Assembly (NCBI GenBank): GCA_964625745.1
Contig: CAZVCJ010000119.1
Location: 1 to 12,449, forward strand
Direction of reading: 5' to 3'
From: CAZVCJ01 sp964625745
GTDB lineage: Bacteria; Chloroflexota; Anaerolineae; VGOG01
DNA: 12,449 bases
The notes beneath the pieces are model-generated. The model was not told the origin of the DNA. It worked only from the letters and a program-made list of their open reading frames with translations, and did not search any database. Below are positions 1 through 6,957 of this stretch, piece after piece (position 1 is the stretch's first letter; each line of letters starts with the position of its first letter). The position numbers were made by a program, and so were the translations under genes.

Positions 1-34
1 TGAACCAGATCTTTTCGGATTTGGGTATAGGCAT
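1..34 (-). CDS. ilvE: Probable branched-chain amino acid aminotransferase, first 11 codons only
   Basis: Only the start of this gene is in the window; it runs off the left edge. The visible protein is MPIPKSEKIWF, which resembles the N-terminus of class IV branched-chain aminotransferases (typically MxIPKxEKIWxNG). The ATG at 34 is preceded on the minus strand by AAGGAGGAGT (41-50), a strong ribosome binding site about 7 nt away. IlvE would carry out the last step, glutamate-dependent transamination of the branched 2-oxoacids, which fits its place as the final visible gene of an ilv-leu operon. The call rests on 11 residues plus context. Confidence 0.6.
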   Translation of the reverse strand, partial: MPIPKSEKIWF

Positions 35-50
35 GATGACACTCCTCCTT

Positions 51-126
51 TGGAGGTTGGAGATTGGACTTCCAACCTCCAATCTCCAACTTCTAATTTC
101 TAACTTCTAATTTCTAATTTCCAACC
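51..126. repeat. Heptad repeat hairpin between leuB and ilvE
   Basis: This is a degenerate 7-bp tandem repeat (units such as TTCTAAT, TTCTAAC, CTCCAAC). The left part forms a perfect 13-bp inverted repeat, GTTGGAGATTGGA at 56-68 against TCCAATCTCCAAC at 78-90, with a 9-nt loop. The right part runs into the 3' end of leuB and encodes its last residues (LEIRN) and its TAG stop. The likely effect is a stable hairpin in the mRNA between leuB and ilvE; the function is unproven. Confidence 0.8.
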
Positions 127-1204
127 CGATCAGGTCGCCCATCTCCTGGGTGCCGACCTGCTGCTTCCCCTCTTCGGCGATGTCCCTGGTGCGATAGCCC
201 TCTTTCAGCACGGCGGCCACGGCAGCTTCTACTGCAGCGGCTTCCGCTTCCAGCCTCAACGAATGGCGCAGCAGCATAGCGCCGCTGAGGATGGTGGCAA
301 TGGGGTTGACCACGTTCATGCCGGTGTATTTGGGCGCAGAGCCGTGAATGGGCTCATACAAGCCGAGAGTGTCCTCCCGCAACGAAGCTGAGGGCAGCAT
401 GCCCATCGAGCCGGCCAGCATGGATGCTTCGTCGGTGAGGATATCGCCGAACATGTTGCCGGTGACCATCACGTCGAACACACCGGGATAGCGTACCAGG
501 CGCATGGCGGCGATGTCCACGTACATGCTGTCGAACTCCACATCGGGATACTCGCCGGCCACGCGCTCAGCCGTCTCGCGCCAAAGGCGGGAACTCTCCA
601 GCACGTTGGCCTTGTCCACCGAGGTCACTTTCTTGCGCCGCTGACGTGCCAACCCGAAGGCCAGGCGCACCACCCGCTCGACCTCAGGGACAGAATAGAG
701 CAGCGTATCATAGGCTGCCTCTGCGCCGCAGTGTCCTGAGCTTGTCGAAGGGCCGACCGTCTTACGGCCTCGCTCGCCGAAGTAGATGCCACCCGTGAGC
801 TCGCGCACCACTACCAGATCCACTTCGGCGAGGACCTCAGGCTTGATGGTGGAGGCGTGGAGCAATTCCTTGTACAGCTTGATGGGTCGCAGGTTGGCGA
901 AGACTCCCAGCGCCTTGCGCAGGCCCAACAATCCCTGCTCAGGACGCACCTTGAGGGTTGGATCGTCGTACTTGGGGTCGCCCACCGCAGCCAGGAGGAC
1001 GGCGTCGCTGGCCTGGCATAAGGTCAGTACCTCGTCGGGCAAGGGGCTACCGGTCTTGTCAATGGCCACCCCACCAATCAGGCCCTCCTCGAACTTGAAC
1101 GTGTGCCCATAAACCTCGGCCACTCGTTTCAGCACCTTGATTGCTTCGGCCATCACCTCTGGCCCGATGCCATCACCCGGCAGAACAGCGATTCTAGCTT
1201 GCAT
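107..1204 (-). CDS. leuB: 3-isopropylmalate dehydrogenase
   Basis: This enzyme oxidises and decarboxylates 3-isopropylmalate to 2-oxoisocaproate with NAD+, the third step of leucine synthesis in the cytosol. The 365-residue protein starts MQARIAVLPGDGIGPEV. It has the family GDGIGPE motif near residue 10, the metal-binding region GNMFGDILTDEASMLAGS, and the EPIHGSAPKYTG cofactor-site motif. The ATG at 1204 is chosen because GGAGG lies just upstream (1212-1216) and the protein begins as the family does. An upstream in-frame ATG at 1291 would force translation of intergenic repeat and is rejected. Two oddities: a 17-bp dispersed repeat inside the gene adds the string PSTSSG, and the last residues LEIRN are encoded by a heptad repeat. 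It follows leuD by 76 nt. Confidence 0.95.
   Translation of the reverse strand: MQARIAVLPGDGIGPEVMAEAIKVLKRVAEVYGHTFKFEEGLIGGVAIDKTGSPLPDEVLTLCQASDAVLLAAVGDPKYDDPTLKVRPEQGLLGLRKALGVFANLRPIKLYKELLHASTIKPEVLAEVDLVVVRELTGGIYFGERGRKTVGPSTSSGHCGAEAAYDTLLYSVPEVERVVRLAFGLARQRRKKVTSVDKANVLESSRLWRETAERVAGEYPDVEFDSMYVDIAAMRLVRYPGVFDVMVTGNMFGDILTDEASMLAGSMGMLPSASLREDTLGLYEPIHGSAPKYTGMNVVNPIATILSGAMLLRHSLRLEAEAAAVEAAVAAVLKEGYRTRDIAEEGKQQVGTQEMGDLIGLEIRN
735..751 (-). repeat. Short dispersed repeat inserted in frame in leuB
   Basis: On the minus strand this reads CCTTCGACAAGCTCAGG, a short repeat that I recall as common in environmental bacterial genomes and that often appears in proteins as strings such as PSTSSG. 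Here it is read as GPSTSSGHCG between GERGRKTV and AEAAYDTLLYSVPE. Most LeuB proteins have only a short loop there. The frame is kept, so leuB is probably still functional with a longer surface loop. Confidence 0.7.
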
Positions 1205-1218
1205 AACTATACCTCCCT

Positions 1219-1293
1219 GGAAGTTGGAGATTAGAAGTTGGAAGTTGGATTTCGGAAATCCAACCTCCAATCTCCAACCTCTAACCTCCAACT
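1219..1293. repeat. Heptad repeat hairpin between leuD and leuB
   Basis: Heptads of the GTTGGAA / GATTAGA type on the left face complementary heptads on the right. The centre is a perfect 9-bp stem with a 3-nt loop (GTTGGATTT at 1244-1252, CGG, AAATCCAAC at 1256-1264). The stem extends outward imperfectly for about four heptads with G-U pairs. The right arm encodes the last leuD residues VGG and the TAG stop at 1281-1283. The left arm ends just before the leuB ribosome binding site. Confidence 0.8.
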
Positions 1294-1769
1294 CGTGTGT
1301 ATTCGATCAATCCCCCGGCCCGGATGATGCCCATCATGAACTCAGGATACGGTTCGGCCTGGAAGGTTTGCCCGGTGTCGAGGTTATGGATTCTCCCTGT
1401 CTCTAGCTCCACTTCCAGAGTCTGCCCCGCTTCGGTGCCTTCTACTGCCGCCGGGCACTCCAGGATGGGCAGGCCGATATTGATAGCGTTGCGGTAAAAA
1501 ATGCGGGCGAAGGTTGTGGCGACGACGCAGCTCACTCCTGTTCCCTTGAGGGCCAGTGGCGCGTGCTCCCGCGACGAGCCGCAGCCGAAGTTGGTCGTGG
1601 CCACGATGATGTCGCCCGGCTGCACTTTCTGAACGAACTCCGGGTCAACGTCTTCCATACAGTGACGAGCCAGCTCTTCCGAGGTCGAGATGCTCAGATA
1701 GCGGGCAGGGATGATCGCGTCCGTGTCCACGTTTGCTCCGTACTTCCAAACCTTGCCGGTTAGTTTCAT
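1281..1769 (-). CDS. leuD: 3-isopropylmalate dehydratase small subunit
   Basis: This is the small (swivel-domain) subunit that pairs with LeuC to isomerise 2-isopropylmalate to 3-isopropylmalate. The 162-residue protein starts MKLTGKVWKYGANVDTDAII, with the family's NVDTDxIIPARY segment (residues 13-24) and the substrate-loop motif GCGSSREHAP at 62-71. The length is normal for the short LeuD type that works with a 420-residue LeuC. The ATG at 1769 has GAGGAGA a few bases upstream. LeuD follows leuC by 64 nt, all of it repeat plus ribosome binding site. The C-terminal VGG and TAG stop lie in the next heptad repeat. Confidence 0.95.
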   Translation of the reverse strand: MKLTGKVWKYGANVDTDAIIPARYLSISTSEELARHCMEDVDPEFVQKVQPGDIIVATTNFGCGSSREHAPLALKGTGVSCVVATTFARIFYRNAINIGLPILECPAAVEGTEAGQTLEVELETGRIHNLDTGQTFQAEPYPEFMMGIIRAGGLIEYTRVGG

Positions 1770-1783
1770 GCAGGTCTCCTCGA

Positions 1784-1845
1784 TTGGGTATTAGATATTG
1801 GGTATTGGGTACTGAATCCCCAATACCCAATATCTAATACCCGAT
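1784..1845. repeat. Perfect 24-bp inverted repeat between leuC and leuD
   Basis: The arms 1786-1809 and 1819-1842 are perfectly complementary over 24 bp, with a 9-nt loop, and are built from heptads (GGGTATT AGATATT GGGTATT). The right arm overlaps the leuC stop codon (TAG, 1834-1836) and its last two codons (Gly-Tyr). No U-run follows the stem on the minus strand, so it does not look like a simple intrinsic terminator. It could be an RNA-stability or processing element between the two subunit genes. Confidence 0.9.
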
Positions 1846-3099
1846 TTCTGCGGGGCCGCCAATCCGCCCCAGCACTGCCGACGCTGCCGCCACCGCCGGG
1901 CTGGCCAGATACACCTCACTCTCCGGGTGACCCATGCGGCCTACGAAGTTGCGGTTGGTGGTGGAGACGCAGCGTTCTCCGGCGGCCAGCACCCCCGTAT
2001 GTCCGCCCAGGCAGGGGCCACAGGTGGGTGTGCTCACCACCGCTCCCGCCTCGACGAAGGTCTCGACCAGACCCTGCCGCACGGCCTCCAGGTAGACGGC
2101 CTGGGTGCCGGGGATGACGATGCAGCGGACGTAAGGGTGCACTTTCCGTCCACTCAGCAACTGGGCAGCGACTTGCAGGTCCTCCAGCCTCCCGTTGGTG
2201 CAAGAGCCGATGACCGCCTGATCAATCTTCACCTCACCTACCTGGCTCAAAGGCCGAACGTTGCTGGGCAGGTGGGGGAAGGCTACCTGAGGCTCCATTT
2301 CGGAGATGTCCATCTCAATGACTTGGGTGTAGCGGGCGTCTGCATCGCTCTCGTAAGGGGTGTAGGGCCGCCGGGCACGAGGCTCGACGTAAGCCCGCGT
2401 CTTCTCGTCGAAGGCGAACAGTCCCGCCTTGCCCCCGGCTTCAATGGCCATGTTGGCCATGGTGAAGCGGCCATCCATGGACAGGGCATCCACGGCCTCA
2501 CCGCTGAACTCCAGGGCCTGGTAGCGGGCGCCGTCCACGCCGATGAGCCCAATGGTGTAAAGGATGAGGTCCTTGCCACCCACCCACTCCTGCAACTGGC
2601 CGTGGTAGACAAATTTGATGGTCTCGGGCACTTTCATCCAGATCTTGCCGGTGGCCATAGCCACCGCGATGTCGGTGGATCCCATCCCGGTGGCGAAAGC
2701 CCCCAGAGCGCCGTAGGTACAGGTGTGGGAATCGGCCCCCACGACCACGTCGCCGGGCAGCACCAGGCCTTGCTCTGGCAACAGCACGTGTTCGATGCCC
2801 ATCCGGCCCACTTCGAAGTAGTGAGTCAAGTTCTGCCGCCGGGCGAAATCGCGCATCGCCTTGCACTGCTCGGCCGATTTGATGTCCTTGTTGGGGGTGA
2901 AGTGATCGGGCACCATGATCACTCTGTCCCGATCAAAGACTTCCTCGACACCGATACGCTCGAACTCCCGAATGGCGATAGGCGCAGTGATGTCGTTAGC
3001 CAACACCACGTCCACGTTGACCTCAACGAACTGTCCTGGTTCCACGTGCTTCGCGCCTGCGTGGGCCGCCAGTATTTTCTCAGCCATTGTCATGCCCAT
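1834..3099 (-). CDS. leuC: 3-isopropylmalate dehydratase large subunit
   Basis: This is the catalytic, aconitase-family [4Fe-4S] subunit of isopropylmalate isomerase. The 421-residue protein has the cluster cysteines at 300 (GSCTNGR) and at 360 and 363 (TPTCGPCLGGHTG), plus GADSHTCTYGALGAF at 121-135. The length matches the shorter archaeal/bacterial LeuC (about 420) rather than the 466-residue enterobacterial type, and suits the short LeuD next to it. GGAGGAG sits 11 nt before the first ATG (3099). ATGs at codons 3 and 5 are possible alternatives, but the first best fits homologues. The last codons are inside a heptad repeat. Confidence 0.95.
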   Translation of the reverse strand: MGMTMAEKILAAHAGAKHVEPGQFVEVNVDVVLANDITAPIAIREFERIGVEEVFDRDRVIMVPDHFTPNKDIKSAEQCKAMRDFARRQNLTHYFEVGRMGIEHVLLPEQGLVLPGDVVVGADSHTCTYGALGAFATGMGSTDIAVAMATGKIWMKVPETIKFVYHGQLQEWVGGKDLILYTIGLIGVDGARYQALEFSGEAVDALSMDGRFTMANMAIEAGGKAGLFAFDEKTRAYVEPRARRPYTPYESDADARYTQVIEMDISEMEPQVAFPHLPSNVRPLSQVGEVKIDQAVIGSCTNGRLEDLQVAAQLLSGRKVHPYVRCIVIPGTQAVYLEAVRQGLVETFVEAGAVVSTPTCGPCLGGHTGVLAAGERCVSTTNRNFVGRMGHPESEVYLASPAVAAASAVLGRIGGPAEIGY

Positions 3100-3123
3100 A
3101 GCAGCTTTTGCTCCTCCGAATGC

Positions 3124-3171
3124 TGGATACTAGATACTGGATATTGAATACCCAATATCTAATCTCTAATC
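3124..3171. repeat. Heptad repeat hairpin between pheA and leuC
   Basis: Heptads (GGATACT, AGATACT, GGATATT; then CCAATAT, CTAATCT, CTAATCT) fold around a perfect 7-bp core, GATATTG at 3140-3146 with CAATATC at 3153-3159. The right arm carries the pheA stop codon TAG (3166-3168). Confidence 0.75.
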
Positions 3172-4014
3172 TTCCGTGCTTTCCGTATTTCCGTGTTTCC
3201 GTGTTGCTGCGGGATAGGAGCCAAAGATTTTGACGAAAGACGCTTTGCGCAGCAAGCCGAGCAGGGCTTTCTCACACTCTGGGTCCTGCCAATGCCCCTC
3301 GAAGTCCAGATAAAAGACGTAGTGCCAGGGCTTGTTGCGTCGGGGGCGCGATTCCAGCTTGGTGAGATTGATCCCCTGCTGAGCGAATTCTCCCAGGCAG
3401 TCGTGAAGGGCACCAGGAACGTGCCGGGATGAGAAGACCAGTGAGGTCTTGTTTCGTTCCCCTTTGGGCGGATCGTCCTGGCTGAGGATGAAGAATCGAG
3501 TGTAGTTGGATTGGTAGTCCTCGATGTTAGCGGCCAGAATCTCCAGACCGTAGACCTGGGCGGCCAATTCGCTGGCGATGGCAGCCATGCCTTCCTCTGG
3601 TGCGGCGGCCAACTCTTTGGCGCTGCCGGCTGTGTCATAGGCTGGTACCGCCTCCATCCCCCGATCAAGCAGGAACCGCTCACATTGGGCCAGGGCCTGG
3701 GGATGGGAGCGGACTTGCCGAATGTCCTCCAGTTTGGCACCTGGATTGGCCAGCAGGCAGTGGCGCACTCGCAATAGCACCTCCCCCCAAATCTTGAGGT
3801 CATAGTCCAACAACAGATCGTAGGCTTTGTTGATGGAACCGGCCATCGAGTTCTCTATGGGCAGAATCCCGTAGTCAGCCTGCCCCTCTTCCACAGCGCG
3901 GAAGATGTCCTCAAACGATCGGCAAGGCAAAGTGCCCACTTCCGCCCCAAAGAACTGGCGGGCCGCTTCCTGTGAATAAGCCCCATTTTCCCCCTGAAAA
4001 GCTACCGTTGTCAT
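3166..4014 (-). CDS. pheA: Prephenate dehydratase, monofunctional, with ACT domain
   Basis: PheA converts prephenate to phenylpyruvate, the committed step to phenylalanine. The 282-residue protein begins MTTVAFQGENGAYSQEAA. It has the catalytic-domain motif NYTRFFIL (170-177, with the catalytic Thr at 172) and an ACT domain with GALHDCL (201-207) and ESRP (221-224), the phenylalanine-binding motifs, so feedback inhibition is likely. There is no chorismate mutase domain. The ATG at 4014 has GGGGAGCAGG upstream. If the neighbouring 55-bp duplication is collapsed, pheA starts about 20 nt after the leuA stop. The last 12 residues (TRKHGNTESTED) are encoded by repeat DNA and look like an acquired tail. 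Its place inside a leucine operon is unusual. Confidence 0.93.
   Translation of the reverse strand: MTTVAFQGENGAYSQEAARQFFGAEVGTLPCRSFEDIFRAVEEGQADYGILPIENSMAGSINKAYDLLLDYDLKIWGEVLLRVRHCLLANPGAKLEDIRQVRSHPQALAQCERFLLDRGMEAVPAYDTAGSAKELAAAPEEGMAAIASELAAQVYGLEILAANIEDYQSNYTRFFILSQDDPPKGERNKTSLVFSSRHVPGALHDCLGEFAQQGINLTKLESRPRRNKPWHYVFYLDFEGHWQDPECEKALLGLLRKASFVKIFGSYPAATRKHGNTESTED
3172..3206. repeat. Short tandem repeat forming the 3' end of pheA
   Basis: Four imperfect units of about 8-9 bp based on TTCCGTGT (ACACGGAA on the coding strand) lie just inside the pheA stop. They encode the hydrophilic tail KHGNTEST, which does not belong to the ACT domain. The repeat family differs in sequence from the heptads that follow it. 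Confidence 0.7.
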
Positions 4015-4034
4015 CCCTGCTCCCCTCTGACTCA

Positions 4035-4244
4035 TTACTCGTTGCCCCGTTGTGCAGCCTCGCGTCGAGCGGCCAGCAGGCGATTGAGGNNNNNNNNNNN
4101 NNNNNNNNNNNNNNNNNNNNNNNNNNNNNNNNNNNNNNNNNNNNNNNNNNNNNNNNNNNNNNNNNNNNNNNNNNNNNNNNNNNNNNNNNTTACTCGTTGC
4201 CCCGTTGTGCAGCCTCGCGTCGAGCGGCCAGCAGGCGATTGAGG
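4035..4244. other. 100-N scaffold gap with identical 55-bp flanks (assembly artefact)
   Basis: The Ns fill 4090-4189. The 55 bases before the gap (4035-4089) are identical to the 55 bases after it (4190-4244); both are the 3' end of leuA. This is what two contig ends that share one k-mer but were not merged look like. The real sequence probably has a single copy and no gap, which would put the leuA stop immediately before the pheA ribosome binding site. Confidence 0.88.
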
Positions 4245-5758
4245 GCAAACATGTAAGCTCTAGCACTGGCCACCACGATGTCGTTGTCTGCGCCGCGACC
4301 GCTGAACACTCGCCGCTCCGCGCCGTTCTCGCTGACCGGATCGTCGGCCTCGATGCGGATGGTCACCCGGCCCACGGCGTCAATCCCTTCGGTCACGGCC
4401 TGGATGGAGAACTCGATCAGCTCGTTCGGCTCGCCGATGACGCGGTTGATGGCCCGGTAGACGGCGTCCACTGGCCCGCTGCCGTGGTCGGCGTCGCAAT
4501 AGACCTGGCCGTCCGGCCCCCGGATGCTGACGGTGGCGGTGGGGATGCTGTGGTCGCCGCAGGAGACCTGGACGTGTTCCAGGTGATAGGTCTCCTCGAA
4601 GAACACCTGTACCTCGTCGGCGACGATGGCTTCCAGGTCGCGGGTGTCCACGGTCTTTTTCTTGTCGGCCACTTCCAGAAAGCGTTGGTACACTTTCTCG
4701 AACTGGGCCTCATCGTCCAGGCTGTAACCCAGTTCCTCCAGGCGGTGGCGCAGGCCGTGTCGTCCCGATCGGGCGGATAGGATGATGTCCGAGTCGGGCA
4801 CGCCGACGTCGTGGGGGTTGATGATCTCGTAGGTGGTGCGTTCTTTGAGCACGCCGTCCTGGTGGATGCCGGACGAGTGGGCGAAGGCGTTGGCCCCCAC
4901 GATGGCCTTGTTGGGCTGCACCACGATGCTGGTCAGGTTGCTCACCAGCCGGCTGGCGGGGTAGAGCAGGCGGGTGTTGACGCCGGTGGTCACACCAAAC
5001 ACGTCACGGCGGGTTTGCAGGGCCATCACCACTTCCTCCAGCGAGGTGTTGCCAGCTCGCTCACCGATGCCGTTGATGGTGCATTCCACCTGGCGAGCGC
5101 CGTTGGCAACGCCCACCAGCGAGTTGGCTGTGGCCATTCCCAGATCGTTGTGGCAGTGCACGGAGATGGTGGCCTGGTGGATATTGGGTACGTTCTCCGT
5201 GATGCTCCGGATCAGCGCGCCCCACTCCTGGGGAGTGGTGTATCCCGTGGTGTCGGGGATGTTGACCACGGTGGCACCGGCGTCAATCACCGCCTCCAGC
5301 ACGCGGTAGAGATATTCAGGGTCGGCCCGGCCGGTGTCCTCGGTGTAGTACTGCACGTCCTCAACGAAGCGCTTGGCGTACCTGACCGCTTCTACGCCCT
5401 GCTCCAGTGCCTTCTGGCGCGTGGTGCGTAGCTTGTACTTGATGTGGACGTCGGACACGCCCAGGCCGGTGTGGATGCGAGGTCGCGCTGCTCCCTGCAA
5501 CGCTTCGGCGGCCACGTCAATGTCCTTGGGGTTAGCCCGTGTCAGGCCGCAGATGATGCAGTTGCGAATCTCTTTGGAGATGCGCTGCACGGCCCTGAAA
5601 TCGCCCGGCGAGGAGATGGGAAAGCCGGCCTCAATGATGTCTACCCCCATCTGCTCCAGCAGATGGGCGATCTCTACCTTCTCATCCACGTTGAGCGATG
5701 CACCGGGTGATTGCTCTCCATCGCGCAGGGTGGTGTCGAAGATCATAACTTTGTCCAT
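4190..5758 (-). CDS. leuA: 2-isopropylmalate synthase
   Basis: LeuA condenses acetyl-CoA with 2-oxoisovalerate, the first committed step of leucine synthesis. The 522-residue protein begins MDKVMIFDTTLRDGEQSPG, the signature of the family's TIM barrel. The metal ligands are in HCHNDLGMATANS (His201, His203), followed by GIGERAGNTSLEE (230-242). A C-terminal LeuA dimer/regulatory domain follows (about residues 390-510, with GDHSIPTATVSI and GSGPVDAVYRAI), so leucine feedback inhibition is expected. The ATG at 5758 has AGGAGGA 9-10 nt upstream. The stop is TAA, followed at once by TGA after collapsing the duplicated flank. The gene is complete despite the adjacent gap. Confidence 0.95.
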   Translation of the reverse strand: MDKVMIFDTTLRDGEQSPGASLNVDEKVEIAHLLEQMGVDIIEAGFPISSPGDFRAVQRISKEIRNCIICGLTRANPKDIDVAAEALQGAARPRIHTGLGVSDVHIKYKLRTTRQKALEQGVEAVRYAKRFVEDVQYYTEDTGRADPEYLYRVLEAVIDAGATVVNIPDTTGYTTPQEWGALIRSITENVPNIHQATISVHCHNDLGMATANSLVGVANGARQVECTINGIGERAGNTSLEEVVMALQTRRDVFGVTTGVNTRLLYPASRLVSNLTSIVVQPNKAIVGANAFAHSSGIHQDGVLKERTTYEIINPHDVGVPDSDIILSARSGRHGLRHRLEELGYSLDDEAQFEKVYQRFLEVADKKKTVDTRDLEAIVADEVQVFFEETYHLEHVQVSCGDHSIPTATVSIRGPDGQVYCDADHGSGPVDAVYRAINRVIGEPNELIEFSIQAVTEGIDAVGRVTIRIEADDPVSENGAERRVFSGRGADNDIVVASARAYMFALNRLLAARREAAQRGNE

Positions 5759-5779
5759 TGGTAATCTGTCCTCCTGTTT

Positions 5780-5821
5780 CTAGTGAACTCTGTGGCAAGC
5801 TCCTAAGGTCAACAAGGTCAT
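5780..5821 (-). other. Possible short leader ORF before leuA
   Basis: In the 130-nt spacer between ilvC and leuA, a 13-codon ORF reads MTLLTLGACHRVH and ends 21 nt before the leuA start. It has three leucine codons close together (TTG TTG ACC TTA), which recalls leucine leader peptides. However, I see no terminator or alternative hairpins after it, and its GAGG is too close to the ATG to be a good ribosome binding site. It may well be chance. Confidence 0.15.
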
Positions 5822-5850
5822 CCTCTGTCAACGACACCACCCCCTTCCGT

Positions 5851-5894
5851 TTTCTAATTTCTAGTTTCTAACTTCTAATTTCTAACCTCTAACT
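5851..5894. repeat. Heptad repeat between ilvC and leuA (single arm)
   Basis: Six heptads of the TTCTAAT / TTCTAGT / TTCTAAC / CTCTAAC type lie next to the 3' end of ilvC. Unlike the other loci, no complementary arm is visible. The ilvC stop codon (TAG, 5889-5891) lies in the last units. Confidence 0.75.
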
Positions 5895-6941
5895 CCCCCA
5901 ACTCTCTGGCCGCAGTGCGCGAACGGCAGCGCCGGCTCGCCACATTTCCGATTCCCGCATCTCACGCAGTTCGGCGTCCAGCTTTTCCTTGTAATCGGGT
6001 GCACTGTTGGCTGCGAGGACGATCCGCGTTTGTTCGCCAGAGACGACGCTTTCGTACAGTTCCTCGAACACCGGCAGGACCGCCTCTCGGAACCTGTGGC
6101 GCCAGTCGAGTGCGCCGCGCCGCGCCGTGGCGCTGCAATTCTCGTACATCCAATCCATGCCATTCTGGTCAACCAGCCGGATCAGGCTCTGGGTCAATTC
6201 CTCGACGGTCTCGTTGAACGCTTCGCTGGGGCTATGCCCGTTCTGGCGGAGGGTGGCGTACTGGGCTTCCATGATGCCGGCCAGCGCGCCCATCAACACG
6301 CCTCTCTCCCCCGTGAGGTCGCTGTGCACTTCTTTCTCAAAGGTGGAGGGGAAAAGGTAGCCCGAACCAATGGCGATGCCGAGGGCAAGAGTTCGCTCCA
6401 GGGCGCGGCCCGTGTAGTCCTGATGCACAGCGTAACTGCTGTTGATGCCGCTGCCGGCCAGAAAATTAGCCCGCACGCTGGCCCCCGATCCCTTGGGCGC
6501 CACCATGATGACATCTACAAACTCGGGGGGAACGACGCCTGTCTGATCGCCGTACACAATCGAGAATCCGTGAGAGAAGTACAGCGCATCGCCCTCCTTC
6601 AGGTGGGGCTTTATCCGGGGCCAGGTCATCATCTGAGCAGCATCGGAGACCAGGTACTGAACAATGGTGCCTCTTTCCGCGGCCTCTTCGAGAGAAAAGA
6701 GCGTCTTGCCAGGCTCCCATCTGTCCCGCAGAGCCTTTTCCCAGGAGTTGCTACCCCTCCGCTGTCCTACGATGACGTTGATGCCATTCTCTTTCATGTT
6801 GAGGGCTTGGGCTGGACCCTGCACCCCATAACCCAGGACGGCGACCACTTCATCGCTCAGAACTTCGCGGGCCTTCTCCAGTGGGAACTCGTCTCTCACG
6901 ATGACCTCTTCCACTGTCCCTCCAAAATCAATCTTGGCCAT
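5889..6941 (-). CDS. ilvC: Ketol-acid reductoisomerase (Bacteroidetes/fungal-like type)
   Basis: IlvC isomerises and reduces acetolactate or acetohydroxybutyrate to the dihydroxy acids, using NAD(P)H and Mg2+. The 350-residue protein has a Rossmann motif GYGVQG (37-42), a likely cofactor loop GQRRGSNSW (59-67), SHGF with the active-site His124, APKGSG (148-153), and metal ligands Asp208/Glu212 (DLTGE) and Glu244/Glu248 (ETVEE). Features such as NSSYAVHQDYTGRA, GHSPSEAFNETVEELTQS and RRGALDW match the KARI of Bacteroidetes and the core of yeast Ilv5, not the long enterobacterial enzyme. The ATG at 6941 has AAGGAGGA about 6 nt upstream. The stop is TAG within the following heptads. Confidence 0.95.
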   Translation of the reverse strand: MAKIDFGGTVEEVIVRDEFPLEKAREVLSDEVVAVLGYGVQGPAQALNMKENGINVIVGQRRGSNSWEKALRDRWEPGKTLFSLEEAAERGTIVQYLVSDAAQMMTWPRIKPHLKEGDALYFSHGFSIVYGDQTGVVPPEFVDVIMVAPKGSGASVRANFLAGSGINSSYAVHQDYTGRALERTLALGIAIGSGYLFPSTFEKEVHSDLTGERGVLMGALAGIMEAQYATLRQNGHSPSEAFNETVEELTQSLIRLVDQNGMDWMYENCSATARRGALDWRHRFREAVLPVFEELYESVVSGEQTRIVLAANSAPDYKEKLDAELREMRESEMWRAGAAVRALRPESWGS

Positions 6942-6957
6942 TCTTGTCCTCCTTGGT

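Noticed and set aside
51..126. CRISPR-like array in the heptad spacers
   Set aside because: Units are 7 bp, degenerate and directly adjacent, with no unique spacers and no cas genes nearby.
107..1291. Longer leuB starting at an ATG at 1291
   Set aside because: The extra residues (such as GWRLEVGFPKSNFQ) are translated heptad repeat. The ATG at 1204 has a good ribosome binding site and matches the family N-terminus.
1927..3147. 406-codon open frame on the plus strand opposite leuC
   Set aside because: It is an antisense shadow of leuC: no family resemblance, while the minus strand encodes a complete LeuC with its cluster cysteines.
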